Made by a program: the position numbers and the translations under genes. A stretch of DNA of 64,000 nucleotides from NCBI GenBank assembly GCA_003255065.1, contig QAOA01003040.1:89940-153939 (forward strand). The letters run 5' to 3'. Source of the DNA: Cercis canadensis (Eukaryota; Streptophyta; Magnoliopsida; Fabales; Fabaceae). Below are positions 47,016-62,500 of this stretch, one piece after another (the stretch's first letter is position 1; every line of letters begins with the position of its first letter). The notes beneath the pieces were generated by a model. It saw nothing but the letters and a program-made list of their open reading frames with translations, was not told where the DNA came from and did no database searches.

Positions 47016-47206
47016 GGAATTTTATGATACCACATGAAAATGTCATACTATACTAAAGTGATAAGTATACGTAATTTTTATAATTTATCTTAATTTTTCA
47101 AACAAACTTAAAACAATTGATTTGTACATATATCAATAACATATTAATTATTCTTATATAGTATAACATACCATATAAATACTAAAAATATTTAAAAAAA
47201 CCTCCT
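47016..47206. mobile_element. MITE-like repeat family, copy 3
   Basis: This third member lies only about 130 bp from copy 2 in the same orientation. It begins ggaattttatgataccacat, has atgtcatactata near the left and tatagtataacatac near the right in inverted relation, and ends aaaaacctcct like copy 1. It has lost about 15 bp in the middle relative to the others. Confidence 0.7.
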
Positions 47207-48247
47207 AAAAGAAAATATGTGTTAGGTGTGAGAATGTAAAAAAAAAAACAGAATAAAAATGAAGTGATTAGTTGCCATATGTGTAATGTGTTTCATTTTT
47301 GTATATGTTTTTAATTCCTAAGTTAGGGTGAAAATGATACAGTACAATATCAAATGTTTTTTGTTTGTTTGGCTAATGGTAAAATATCACAAGTTGTAAA
47401 CAAATAATAACCCATTTCCTACCTTCTTTACTAAGTTATAGCATGTAAAAATCAAAAGTCTTTCCATCCCTCTCCATTTTTTCCTCTCCTTCCTCTTTAT
47501 CCATATTTTACAAGACACACACTTAAAATTGTAATGATATGAATATTACTAAAATTAATTTTTTACACTCTTATTTTATTCCACTTTAAAACAAATCTAT
47601 ACAAAAGGCCAACAAGTTTTAAGATACCTTATTGCAGAAAATAAATAATTAAAATTTGTCTTTGGATTCACTCATAAGTTATACCTAATTAGTATAATCT
47701 CAACTCATATAGACTACTAGTTTACAAATACAAGATTCCCAAGGAAGCACAGGCTAACAAGACTATGAAATCTTCCACTAGGGTACATTATTATTATAGT
47801 AATGATACGATCATGTATATTTTTTTTTTTACCAAAAAACATCTCTTTTCCTGATATGATATCACATTTTTGCACCCCTCTCATAAAAGTAAATACAAAA
47901 CAAAAACAAAAAGACAGTTACAAGCTGATTAAAGGAAATGACTATGATAAATTAACTGGTAACATATATATACACACTTATATTACGGTAAATTTCAACA
48001 TTATCACTAAATATATGTTGTCCTAGTATCATGTTTTCTGATCTAAGCTGTTGAAAGGCCCTTGTACACAACAGAAAAGCTAGCAAAATTTACAGATTGC
48101 AGCTCTGCTCTACAGAAACAACATCTCCATGAACATCAATAGCATGCATATACTATGTACAAACATGTAGAATCAATTACAAAATCCACATTTCCCTATT
48201 TGCAGGAGAGTATATAAATGTATAATGAGATGTTTCTTGATTTGCAT

Positions 48248-50546
48248 TCACCCTTCTTTGTTGGAGGAGCGATCCCTTCTGGGCCCGCCGAGGATACGCG
48301 AAATCTGTAAACCTCTACTGAATGCTTGGTTGAAAAGCATTCGAGTTTGGAACTCTGAAACAAATGGAAACCATGCCAAGAAAGCGACTGGAGTGAACAA
48401 AAGCAAACCCATTATTATCTCATATCCACGAGCAAGCGCCCGGACTGATCCCCAAAATCCAGTGCTCTGAATGAGAGGCTTGCAAGCTTGTGCAATCTGT
48501 GGAAAAAAGGAAAAACGAAGAAGTTATGAGTAAAATTTAAACAGGTTTTGGAGCAGAAATTATGTGGAGATAATTTCTCGAGTGAAGGAATAGAATATTT
48601 GCTTACCAATAGCAATCCCCAGCCTGTTGGCATGACTGCTAGAATGCAGACAAGGATGTCCTGGAGTGTCATATTAGCAACCACTATTAATACTATGAAG
48701 ATGGAAAGAAATGTTAGGAAAATGGATCCCTTAATTAATCGAAACACTAGCTGGAAATCGGCACTGAGGCGTCGCCTTCCAACAGACACACCCTGCAAAA
48801 ATTTAGAATAATTAAAAAACAATGCCTTCTGTCAACTATTTCATCATAACTAACAACTGAACAATGCTTTGTCAACGGTTTTATAGTAGAAAAGCTTAAC
48901 ACAAATGTATCTTCATTGAAGGTTGGATATACTTCTTGATACTCCCAACCTAACCCCAGAGTCAAAGAAAAAAAAGTAAATATTTGATAGATGAGTTTTC
49001 ACCACTTCAATTATTACATGCAGGTTAGGTTATAATACTTCAATCTTCCTAATAAATTCAATTGCACTGAACATCCACATAAGTGTCTCAATTTTTGTAA
49101 AATACACAGATGCAGCAAAAATCTTCCACAAGTTAAGTTTTGATGCTTAAAGCTTGTTATGTGTATCAAATATTTTCAATTCCAGCTGGGTCTGCATGTG
49201 GAAGCAATCAGGGGAGAAAACGTTTCATGTAACAAAGAATTTTAGCACTATTTGAAGACACAAAATACAATAACTTTGATTCTCACCTTCATCAATGCCA
49301 ATATTAGAATAATTACAAGCCATGAAAGACCATAAACCTGTAAGCCAAAACAGTAATGAAAATTAAATTGCTATCCAGGTCATAAACATAATGTATATTA
49401 AATGAATCTTCCAAAGGAGAAATACATGAAAACAAAAGAACTTACCAGAACACTTTGATTACTATTAGTGATTGTCAGGCGATACACAAGCCCATATTGA
49501 TATAGGAAGAAGCGAAGGGCTAGTATTATCTCAGTGGCAAGACCACGTTTGCCGGAGTAGCGGAGATGCTCTTGTTCTTTCTCCCACCAGGATTCCCAAC
49601 TTTTTTCAGGAGGTACACCAATACCTCCACGGCTGCTTATCCATTTATTCCAATCTGTCCAGTCATCAACAATCTTTTGCCATTCAAAGCCAGATGGATT
49701 GAAAAGGAAGGGTGCAAAAAGCCATGTCCCTACCATGAACCATATTGATATGGTACTCAAAATATAGACAACAGTGTCTCTATACGAATGACCAAATATG
49801 TGGTAGACCACAAGCAGAATCATCAATTCAATTCCTTTAACAAAATGGCTGCGAGAATAGAGCCTGTAATTATCAGCAAACTTGGCATGGAATACAACAA
49901 AACCACGACCAGTGCCTCTGTACTCTGCACCCCCATGAAGCAATGTCCTACCATAATAGTGGGTCTTTGTTCCTAGAGAAAATGTGAAAAATACAGGGGC
50001 CAACTGTAGTTGCATCATTACAAATTCACTTAATGCCTGACGAAATCCCCTCTCCAAACCAATTTCCATCATCATAGGCAAGGCCATTAAAAATCCAATT
50101 TGCACTACAGACTGTGAAGCAAGAGCCACTTGAAGAGGCTTGTTGTTTCGTATAGCTTTCACTTTATTCAGCCCTTCTTCAAGGCCACTGAGGACAAGAT
50201 AGAGGCGGCCATAAAGGAATACATAAACTATGAGGACAGTCACCTGTCAAAAGAAGAATAAGTTGTTATAACAGATCCTATATAATAAAAGAAGTAGATG
50301 TAAGTTCTAAGCATACCAAGGTACTGAAATAGAAGCCAATGGTGGTGAAATAACATGATAACATCCGGAAGAAATCAAACCGGTGCCCAAGCCTATATAT
50401 GTCACGACTCATAGTCTGCTCTCCATTCCCATTTGCTATCTTTGCCTCAAACATTGAGATCTGGTTGAGGCCCACATCCCTTCCCTTACCCACTTGTATG
50501 TATTCATGATGAGTGACAAGCCCTTCACGTAATGTAGAATTGAAAC
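48248..50546 (-). other. Callose synthase exons 37-41: end of catalytic domain and C-terminal membrane cluster
   Basis: Exons (minus strand): 50546-50317, 50243-49446, 49337-49287, 48792-48607, 48496-48248. The 798-bp exon is the largest of the gene and encodes [39 protein letters not shown] and VYHIFGHSY-type membrane segments. Later helices include [35 protein letters not shown] and [19 protein letters not shown]. Introns here are short. Exons 37-39 are the part duplicated, with neighbouring introns, in the pseudogene at 41206-42889. Confidence 0.94.
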
Positions 50547-53500
50547 CTGCAGATAACAGGGGTGAAGAAAGTAGAAGGTGAAGCCAAGCCATACTAGATA
50601 CCTCTGAAATAAAAATAAGTTATGCTCATAGAGAAACTTGTATATAACACACATGCCTGCAAATATATCCTCGCTTAAGTTGATGACTTTAGAAGCCTTG
50701 CTTACACCCCCTCTTGTTAGGTGGAACAGTCTGTCAAACACATCAGGATGGCCATAATGGAACCGCACTCTGAATGAAAGCACAAAAATATTGTTTAGCA
50801 GTACAAACAATAATCCATACAGCCAGTAGAGACATGAAAAAACAATCTTAATCCTGTATTGTATCCCCAATGACTGTAACAAGACCAAATCTAATTCCAA
50901 ATTCTCCAATTTCAGCTGCTAGTTTAGCTTCAGAAATCTTACTTCAGCGGGTTAGCCAACAATCTTTGTCCAATAGTCACAAAACTAGTCTCCTGATTTG
51001 ACATAAACCATGCAAGAGATGAAACACTGCAAGAAACATAGGGAGAAAAATTAGATGAATGACAGTCATTTGTGGATTTCAGTATCGAGAAATGATGTTA
51101 CCAGAAACCATGAGGAAATTGATAAGCCCAGGTGATACCTTCCAGTAAATATGTGCTCTCTAAGTCCAAGTATTGTTGGAAGTCTCACACCATCATGATT
51201 TTCAAGAAATTCTTGCAGCAAATTCCTCATTTTGAAAGCTTCTTCCATATAATTATCCTGTTAAAAAGATACTTATCCATCTGAAATTTTATGAAGAACT
51301 TGATTATCCCTTTTCTTTTTATATTAAATAATGTTATACCTGATTCATATCTATAGTTTGCAAACCTTCCCCGCGTGTGAAAATGATGGCATGATTTTGA
51401 TTTTCTGGCTTACCCCCGCCCAATATTGCAGGTCCTGGAAGCTTTATTCTGTAAATTACCTACACAAAAATAATAAAATAATATGTTAGAAAGTGTTATG
51501 CACCACTGAAAAGAATATATCATGGTGCCTGAGCCTGAATATTTCATCTTTAGCTGGTGGTGCAAAACATGAAGGAGCAGAATCTATCCATCCAAAATTT
51601 ACTCAACCATTTTTTTAAACAACGCCTCGTTTCAAAACTAGCTGAAAGACCATTTTACTATCTGTTTCCTTCCTCCGAGAAAGATGCCTCATGATGGGCT
51701 AGGGGCTTTGGTTGGAGGATGTTGTAGATGGTTCTAGACTCGTAGTGGTGGATTCTTGCCCCCCACTCCCTCCTTCTCTCGTGTGTGTGGGTTCCCTTGT
51801 GTGCTTATTAGCTTTTGGTTTGTTATTTAGCGTTTGGGTTTCAATAATAAGCGTTACAATATAATTTTTCACAGAATTAACATCGATTGCAATTTTTTAC
51901 CCAGTTACCATCATGTTAGGAATGGCTCTAAGAATGATACCTGATCTAAATTTTGAACTGTTTCAGATGAATCAATTGATTTTGCTGGTAAAGCAGCCTT
52001 CACAAGAGCTGAATAATAAACTTTCTCAACTGCTTTTTTGGATTTATCTTTGCTAGTCTCTTCAACCTCATCAATGTAAGCTACACGAAGAGATGGGTAC
52101 CTACAATAAAGTGAGTGAGATATGTAACAGGATGGCGCCTGCTGAAAGTGTAAGAAGTAAAAAACTTTTGAGTTAAAAGAAATACTTAGTCATAAGCTTT
52201 AGAATGTCTTTGGCCTTAGCATCACCAGATCGCTTATGAATACCATACTGCTGACATGAAACTACATATGTGAACTTCATGTCAGCTACAGCTTGCAATT
52301 GTGCCCACAGTGATCGTTCACTGTTTGGGTTTTTCTCACTTTCTAGTTCAGCAGCCTTGTAACCTTTCATTAGCTCTGGTTTATAATCAATTTAGATTAC
52401 AAGGTCAGTTTGTGCTGTACAATAGACAAGGTAGTTCCTATTCTTTTTTCTTTTTTTTTTGGAATTAATTTTTCTCCAAGTACCTTCTTCCTTTGCCATA
52501 TCAAGAAAAGCCTGTAGCTCCAATGCTTTACGGTAATACATCATTCCTCGCACTTCACCCATAAGAATAGAGAAAAAAAAATGCACGGTGAACATTTATA
52601 ATCATGCGCAAAATAGAACATCAAATTAAGAATCTAAAACACACAGACACACACAGATATGCAGGGAGGAAGAGAGAGGAAGCAATTTCTACCAGTTTTG
52701 GTCAATGTCTGGCCTCTGTAAGATGCCCATAAACGGAGTTCTTCCTCCAACTTTTCATTTCCTCTGATTTTGTGTTCGAGTTCTTCTTCAGTATCACACT
52801 TGTTACGTTGGAGAAAGTTTTTCCATTCGTCTGTAGTAAATCATGAACAGGAGCAAGAGCATATTACTCTATCATACAGAGTCTGGTTTGAGAGAAAAAC
52901 AGTAGCTTGTTGGACTTACAAAAATTGACCTAATATAATTCCATGCTGCTGTCAATCTTGATTAAAATTTCAGTTAAGTACTAAGTGGTTTCAGCATAAG
53001 GAGTCTTTCACCACATTTTAATCCTGGCGGACTTACAGATGAGGGGGCGTGCTAGAGTTATAGAAACCATTCTTAGACTCTTGATTCAAATACCAGCTTA
53101 ACCTTTTGGGTCACAAAGTTTCTTGACATAGATATTTTGAGGAAAAAGGAAAAACCTGGAAATATCTTTTGCAAGTAAAAAAGGATAGAGACTCCATCTT
53201 CATTTTGCTTTTCGAGATGGTCTATGGAAAAAAGAACATCCTCATCAAAGTATGGTGTCAGGACTCTGCAAAACAAAGATAGATTGTAACTTAGTTAAAT
53301 ATATTAGATAGTATGTCCAGTCTCCAGCATATATATTGTGAGAATTAGTGGAAGTGTGTGCGACTAAGCCTCTCACAACTATTATTTATAGTAACCATAC
53401 AATAAACATCAGGCCTAATCATGGGCCTAATTACATGCCTAGATGTCAGCTACCTAATTACATATTATTCACATGTCAATATTCTAATATATATGATTGC

Positions 53501-56500
53501 CACACTTCTAAATGCTGTGAATCACATATCATTATAAATTATATCAGAGATCTCTCCTGACTCTAGGTCTAAGTTTTATAAGTCCCAAAATGTTGCAGCA
53601 GTATCTGCAGAAAGTTCAACATGAATTGTGCTTACGAGAAGGAAATCATATTTCGAACTTTTGGAGAAGCTGGCATTTCCATAAACAATGAATTGGAGAA
53701 GAAAGATATGCGCCTCCGAGCATCCAAGTTGGATGGAACATCCATAGCAGACTCCTTAACAGTAAGCAGTAAATGAAATCTTTTTAACTGCAGACAACAA
53801 CAGAACAATATATTATATTACTATGTAGAAGAAGTAGATAAGAGATGCTGAGAAATTTACAGTTGACTATAATGGTGGGCTAGAATCTTTTACATACACA
53901 AATATGATATTCTGGTGAACTGACTTTGAGAATAGACTCATAACTTGCCACAATAATAACATTATCTATATAACTTACTTTCTCTTTCCAAGCTTCAGGT
54001 TCTTTCATGACAGGAAATTCAATTGAACCAAAAAACTGATATTGTTGATCAAGGGGTGTCATTCTCTCATCTTTTCCATAAGATCCACCATGGCTTGAAT
54101 CTAGCAAACTGCATGACAACGCCAATGAATCCAGAATCATTGCAACTAATCAAATTATTTGGGGATGGGGACAGTACTCCCAACTGACTTACCTCTCAAC
54201 CTCTCCTTCCATTATGTCTCTTGTAACAACCTCTAACATGTCAAGCAAGAGAATCACAATTTGATCCTTGTCTTCTTTCTTATTTTCCAACTGTAGAAAT
54301 AAGACCAAATTTGGTCAAATTTCTCATTCGATCCAACAGAAAAACATAAAACTTAAATCATCAAACAATTACCAATAATTCAATTAGCTTAACCAATTGA
54401 TCATAGAGACTTGGGAGAGCACTCAGATTCAATTCACTCAGAAGATTTCCCTTTTCTATGTATTCATCAACTTTCTCAAACATGCCATTTATAACCCTGC
54501 AGTGATCAAACCATAATGGTAAAAATTTCAGGTAGATGAAGCTATGTACATCTCTTTTAATGTATGTTTCAGGTACAAGGACTTACAGTGTCTCACGTTC
54601 ACCTGTAACTAAAGAGTTAATAATACTTTTGAAAGAAGCATAGCATTCACGAACAGCAGAGCGCATGTAATTGTCCTTTGACAGTCTCTTTTCCAGCTCT
54701 TGGCCTTTTCCAATGCTGTCTTTAGCCATAGACACTGCTATTGGGATCTATAGCACAAATACAGAGTTGTTATCAGTGAACTTAAGCAGGATACTGACTA
54801 TTTAGTGTAAACAGGCACAAGAATTTAACAAGGGAGTAGATGGACCTTGCTAGCAAGTAAGAAAGGAGGCCACTGGATAAGGTTCACTTCACGGTCAGCC
54901 CGATACGGTACAAGCAAAAGGTCCATTTCCCTAAATATTTTATTTATAGTCAGCACTATTAGTCACAAAGAATAAAGACCAAAAAGGAAACCATGGAGAA
55001 GTAAATATGGGAAACATTGAGAAATTTGCAATCAACATTTTACCTGTCATCAATTAGATCCTCATCTCTAAAACTAGTGATTATTTGATTCCATAACTGT
55101 GCAAACCTTGCAGCCTCTTTCTCATTATTAGAGGGGACCTAAAAGCAACCAGCTAGCTCAGATTTATATTTAAATGATCCAAGCATACAATTACATGTCA
55201 AGCAATCAGTCATCATCAGTAACAGATTCTAATAATGCAGACAAGTTGCAAGACCTCATCAAATTTGCGAGAAAAAATGGCTTTAAATCCCTTCCTCTTG
55301 GTCTTCTCAATCTTTTCCAATGGAATCAAGCGAGCATTAAAAGCACCCGGAAGTGAATCAAATCGAGACCTCAGTAATTCCAAATTTCGAATCTGAAAAC
55401 AAAATGGAAACAATGACTTAAGTGTTTCAAGATTCAAAAGTCTGCAACCAATTCTGCATAGAAGACCTTCCTTGCTTTGTTAGCATATTAAGAAGGGTTA
55501 TATTAAGGAACTCAAAGAAGGATGCATGTACAACACTTAATAACACAATAAAAACCAAATACAGAAGTTAATAAATGGGTGAATGCGATTAAGAATGCAA
55601 TGCATGTAAGCCCTGTCCCAGGAATATGTTAAGCTTGGTAAGTAAGTGCCTTCCACACTTTTTGGTCTTTTTTCATTTTTTTTTTCCCAGGTTTGAACCT
55701 GGGGGTCCTTCTCCCCACCAAAAAAGCTATTGGTTGTACAAACAATAAATAATAACATTAATTAACATCAAATTATTTGTAGATTTTTATTCAAGAAAAT
55801 TTCCACTGCCTGGTCCCTCTTCTGCTGTAATTTCAAGTTGTGAGAAGCATAATGCTGATAAAACTTTAATACAAATCATATGTGCAAGCACGCTGCTTGT
55901 TGTAGATACAAAAGGAAAATATGAAAAATTGTTCCAACTTAGAAAGGAAAAAATGACAGACAAACCTCTCCCAAACGACGAAATGCACCATATATGCCTC
56001 CTACTATAGTGGAGTAGATAGCATACCAAATCTGAGTATCCATAAAGTAGACCTGCAAAGGACCAACCTAATTGATTATGAATGCACAAAGAAGAGAGCT
56101 TTAATATGAATGGCGAGATGTGTAAGAGAAAAATATACATACAAGAACAATAGGTGCCCATAGAGCAATCACCACACCAATATTATTTTTGGCTGCAAAA
56201 AATGAATGATGACATCAGAACACGTCCCATTTATGAATAAATCTGTTCATTTCATTCATGTTACCTCGAGGAAAGAACTCATGCCATTTATAGACTGATA
56301 CATGAGCCTGCATTATGGCTTTCGTAGGACCTACAAGAAGCTTAATCTGCAATGTAGAGGCAATGAACCACATGAATTTAATTAATATGTAAATTCAGGA
56401 TGCTATAGGAAAGATTTCTGCACCATTGCAGATTAGCATTCTGGTTATAAAGACTATAGAGATATTATCTAGAGGCTCGCGGAACCAGCCATAAACTTCG

Positions 56501-59500
56501 TTTCTTGTACATACAGATATAAATGTGTGTGTTTACTGGCATTGCCAGTTAATTTTGAACTCACAAAGGAGGAGAGGAGTTATATACAGGAAAACAGAAG
56601 AAGGAGAATATAGAATCCAAACACAAATATGAAATGGTATGAAAACTATTTTGAAAAATTCAATCAGTAAATCTCCTCAATGAACATAATGCATCATAGA
56701 GACTTAATATTTTAGAGCTCTCTTCTACCTTGTACACTCGTTGTTCGCAACACCAAAAGCATCAGACAAATAGATACATTTGGCTCATTCTATGTGCCAA
56801 TATTCAAAAATGATAGACGTTCTGCTAAATGAAAGAAATACCTCCACGTAGTAACTGAATGCTAATTTTGATAGAAGTAGGAGAACCCAGAATGTCGTAT
56901 ACCTAGAAATTAAGACAATTATAATTTTTCAGTCAAAGCAGTGAAACTGTTCATAGAAAATTCAAGAAATTAACTCTGTACACTTACTTCAAAAGTGAAA
57001 TTGTGCTCTCATGCATTCCTCTTCCAACAAAGAGCGGAGGCTGTTAAAAGAAGAAAGAAATGTAAGAGATACTGACTAGCATAGCCATAAATTAAACAGC
57101 CAGACAAATAATGTTTTTCCTCCAGAATATCTTTAAGCAGATAAAAAACTGTTGTCTTATGGGAAAAAACAAGGTCATCATTATAAAACCTTCATGCATA
57201 TAGACATCAGATGTGCATACGTACCTGGGACCACCACAACAAGAACATCACAAGCTTATTATTGGATCTCTCAAGAAACCGGCGAATGAATGGGAACATA
57301 AATAACAAAGTGGAGAGCATATTTGGAGATAAGTAAATGAGGATAGCCAAAATGAACATTGACGGTGAACTTGCACTATTGCCAAACCAACTCTTGATGG
57401 TTTGTGCAAAGCCAGATGGATTTTTCCAGCTATAAGCATAAGTGATGGGCAAAATTATGACCCATGCTGCAGCTGCAATAGCTTTGCATATATATCGTAG
57501 CTTGACATGAACTGGCATGCTTTTCCGCGCTTTCCAGCTCAGGACTATATCAAGGATGACTGGAAAATTATAAAAGACATAAGTGGTCAAGCCACAAGTT
57601 CAAAAGTAGAAAACATTTATACTTGGTCATTGAATGTCTAGATAAATATTGGAAATTTTAGAAGGCTGGTAAGAAATGCATAATTAAATTTCTGAACAAG
57701 ATGCTAGATAATCTCGAATTTAAAGCAAATATCAAACAAGGAAAACAAGAGCATCATGCCCATTCCACTTCATTTTCCAAATCTCAATTTGTTCTCCACA
57801 GAGGAATGAAATTTACTGAAGATGAATAATTTTTATAATAATTTTCAACTAAAATTTAAAGCAGAAAGCAAGAAACACGCTTTGATGTCCCAAAATAAGG
57901 TATTTAATGTTTTCCTTCCTGTTCTGTTTCATCAATTTTTTGCAAAATTGGCAGACAGAAGCCGCAACCAAAAGAGATTTGAGTAAGGATGGGGACCGGG
58001 GATAAATAAGGGAAAAAAAAAGAAGAGGGAATATTTATTTTGGCCATTAGCATAGAATGAAAAATCAGCACACACAACCAGACAGACTAGGGGTTTATCT
58101 ACCTTGTGCAAGCTTCAATATTGCAGCAGTAATAAAGATGCTCAAAACTTTCTTGAAAACATCACCATCAAATATGGAGCTTAACTGGCCCGAGCCATTC
58201 CAAGCGATGATGATCATTGCCTTATTTAGACAGCATAATCAGCATATTTCAAAAGAATAAATGGAAGCAGAATAAAGTGATGAAAGCAAAGACCAAATCT
58301 GAAACTCTTACCTGTAAACATAGTATAAAAAAGCTCCACATTCTATCAAAACTTCTAAATATATGCCAACATGAGCGTATCTCAACAAAGTTAATTTTTC
58401 CCATCCATTGCCCCCCAGCATATCCTCTCTTTTCCTGGTTTTCAAAATTAAACACGATAATTTAGGATAAAAGCATTAGGGGATATAGTACCTTGTTCCA
58501 CAATTTTAGAGAGCAACATTTTCATTGTTTAATATAAGTTCAGGTAATAAAATTTACGAGATAAGTAGCAATAAATTGCAACAGTGAATTAATTAGCTGT
58601 ACTGACTCTTTCAATCTAAAGAAAGGTGGTCAACAGTATATATAAAGTACATATTTATGCAGCCCAAGTCCTAAACACAAGTGGCAGAGCTGAAATTTTA
58701 TCAATCTTACTGAGAAACAAATAAGGGTAAACTGTAAAGAACAGAAAAAAGTGCATAATAGATTGAATGATAAGACCGCAACATATGAATGCTGTGGTCA
58801 TGGTTGTAGTAAAAGCCAACAAGATAAGCTATAAAAGAATTGTAGTATCACCAGAAGGATGATAAAAGAGACCCTTGGGAAATTCCTATTAGTTTTCATC
58901 AAGAAATGGTATGTTCAATCCAATTTTATTTTCAGATTAAGATTCTTTATTGTAACACCAGAAAGCCTGGTTGTACTTCTAGTGTTCATGCAAGTAAGAA
59001 GACCAATATCCTTGTATTTGTAAATTTTGGAGGACTGACATGAGTCAATCACAGGATTGGAAGCTGATTTTGAAATCAGGGTAAAGTAATGATCTTTCCA
59101 GAGCTAGAACTATGAACTTTATTGTATTTTTATATCAGATATTAATTACCTTTTGTTAAATAAGGGAAAGCACAGAAAAGAAAGAAGCCTGTAAGATTAA
59201 TGTTACACAATCATATATGTAACTGTAATCCGACATCAGATCATGCTAAGTTGATATGCATAAGCCACTACTACAAATTAAAGAATGAACAAAAAAATCA
59301 ATCACAAGTTGAAGCAAAACGTGCTCACAAAACCCTAAATTTAGACCATTGGTCTGGCCACAACCTTAATTCCCATAAAAGTTATAACTCTATGCATGCA
59401 TTCTTACATTGACTTTTATAGCTACTACAGGAAATATATGATGCCATTTTTTAAAAAAAATAAAAAAAAGAAACTATTCTTTTTTCCCTTTATCTTTCTT

Positions 59501-62500
59501 TGAAAAAATAAGTCCAAAATACTACATTCTTTCAGTAACATGCTAGTTTAGAAGATAAACAAGAAAACCATGAGATAGAATTTACCTCATCTTTGTTAGC
59601 TTCAAGTTGATATTGAGGCAGAGGCACGGAGAAGAAGTCAGAGTCAACACGCATGGGCCAACCAAGCCGGAAACAATCAACTGACCTACAATTTGAGGAT
59701 GGTAATCCCACTTAAGATATAATTGTTTACAAACAACAGCAACTCAAGCAATGACAAGCATAATACCAAAAATATTCATTTAAATCATCATAGTTTCTCC
59801 ATTGAGAATGCTTTGCTTTTCCTCCTTTACTCCTCTTAACTTCCTGTTATACAGAATGATTCAATAGAATCAACAAGAGGCAATCAAAGGTCAAAAGTAA
59901 ACCCAAAAAAAGAAAAAAAAAATTCCCATTAAGGCCAGAGAAGGCACACCTTGGCTATAGTATCATAAATTGGTTTTACTACTTTCATCAGAAAGACCTC
60001 CTTTTCACCACCATAGGCTGGCTTTACAGGTTCACCTGTCATTGGACTAACACTCCCAGCCAACATCCCATACAACTCAAATGCCATCTACACAGATCAA
60101 GTAGATAAATAATCAGTATGTTAGTGAAGTCCTACTTGCAACTATTTTTAGATTTTAATCAAATATAAAAACCCTAGCAGTATTTTACAGCAAATATAAA
60201 TGTAAAACTTAAATGCATCACGTCATAACTAGGAACCATCAAGCATAAGCAACATAAAACCAGTCTTGGACTCAATATTTCACTTTATTCTCGCTTTCTC
60301 CATAATGATATGGTAAAAGGCTTCAACTAAATGATGCACAAGTGGGTTTTCCTATAACTACATAAACTGCTTTTGGAGAAATTTCTCCTTTGGCAGAGAT
60401 TGGAGCAAGTGTAGATATACAGTTTAAGCGAAAGAGGTACCAACTTTTATAGAATACATTTCCCAAATTAAAATATTAAAAAGCCATATTTTAAATCCTT
60501 TTCTTTACCAGAAATCATGAAACTGGATATACATTCACAGACATGCCATAACATGCAGCTCTTTCATCTTAGCCTCTTAGGTCTACTGTGATCAGCTAGC
60601 AACTAGAGCACGTGGAAGAACACAAATACATATACATGGAAAAAAATATATAAAAGCATAATGTGGAGAATACCAAAAGGAAGAGAATATACAGGATAAT
60701 ATTAGTGGGAGTGAAATACCCACTGGGCAGAGGGAGGGTTACTCAGATTCTCTTCATAATCTCATTATGTTTTTCATTTTAAATTAGTACTTACATGATG
60801 ATAGATATAACAAAGGCATTCTGGCATGAATCTCAAATTTGCAGCTTCTCCCCATATAAGAAGATATAGACCCATGTATAATAACTGACGCTGCTGCACT
60901 TCCTGCTGAATAGTCGGCAACCTGCCATTAATAAAGGTGGAATACTTCAAAACAGTAAAATACAATCTTTATAGCAGCCACTTGGGCTTAACCTGGGAGG
61001 GTGGGGGTATCAAGGTTAGGTAGATTGTCCTAAGTTTGTCCCTCTTGCACCAAAGAAGGACGACGCACAAGTCTCAAAAGCAATTTTATCCAAATAATGC
61101 TGTGTGGTTAACCTCAGACATGGCTAGATAGAAAGGCATTTTAAGTACCATAACAACAAACCAAATAGAGGACCGTAGTTAAGCTAAGCCAGAGCTGATC
61201 CAGTCCAAGATTTCACTGTCTTAACTTCAATAATTACACATTCATATACAGCGAAACTTTCTTTCAATATGATAACATGCATAATAAATTTTTATTATGT
61301 ATCCAATATCAAATGCAGCTTATATGTACATAGATACATAGACATAACATGTGCACATATAGAAAGATACAGAAGCAAGCTAGCTAGCACTAAAGCCGAT
61401 CAGCACACTAAGGCCAACGCATGAGCCAATCTGAGTTGAAGTGACCAGGACTTCTGGCTGCTACACATAAGGCCACAGAGTTCAACATGTTACATATTAA
61501 AGTTACAACAATAACTAGTTTATTAAAAGATGGGAGGCTCACCAAAGGCTACTTTTGCGATTCAAATACTTGCACCATTTTTTGTAATTTCTGAAGAGCT
61601 TCTTCATAACTTCTTTTAGAGCACGATCATCCAACTAAATAGTGAAGTTTTAGAATGTAAGAAGAAAATCAAGCCTGACTCAGAAAGTACAGATATATGT
61701 AAGAGTACAAAACAAAAGTAACCTTGTTTGGTTGATCAAACTTTGGCACTTGCCGTATATGTACATTTGCCAGCAACAGAATCAAGTGCTCCCTTTGATT
61801 TGCCACGCTGTCTTCCTGCACATTAGTACATGGAAGATTGTGTACTACGGAACTCAAAAACCAGATAGTAGGATACCAATTAATTTGATCACTACCTGGA
61901 AACCAAACATCAGCTGAAGCCAGTCCAAAATGTCTTCATCTACTTTCTTCTGGTGGCCCCTTGGCCAAGGCAAACCCCTGGTATTACGAAGTGCATGTAC
62001 AGCAGCTTGAATCTGTAAACAATCGACAAGGTAATCACTAATTTGAGATAAATTATGAATTTATGATCGCAGAAATTAATGAGCCAGACGAATGTTGTTC
62101 TGATAGACTTGTGCTGAATGTATAATTCTTCAATTATTGCAGTGTTGTGGCATTTTACTTTTCCGGTGTCATGGAGAATCAAAGGTGATGCCCAATTATG
62201 TGAAATACATTATATTCTTCAGCACTCAGATGCTAATCTGCAGTATCATTATTAGGCTTTCTTTATTTTGTTTTCCTTTTTCTAAACTTCCTATGTACTG
62301 TATCTTGTAACCTTTTAAATCAAAATTTCACTCATAAGAAAAAGAGATTCCAAAATCCATAAATAAGAACAAACCTCACTGTATCTCATTATAGCCTGAT
62401 TCTGGCTATCTGGATCAAGGGGCAGAATATTATAAGGGGTATACAATTGCTTCTTTTCCTCAACCTTATTATGAGCTTCCAGAATCTACAATAGAAAATC

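Larger units (their letters stand above)
44960..48247. other. Intergenic region between convergent-order minus genes
   Basis: About 3.3 kb of AT-rich DNA upstream of the coiled-coil gene and downstream of callose synthase. It contains two members of a MITE family (listed separately), an (AAT)n run at about 46281-46304, and a stretch at 45200-45480 rich in ggtca/tcaa motifs resembling a decayed transposon. No recognisable gene. Confidence 0.6.
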
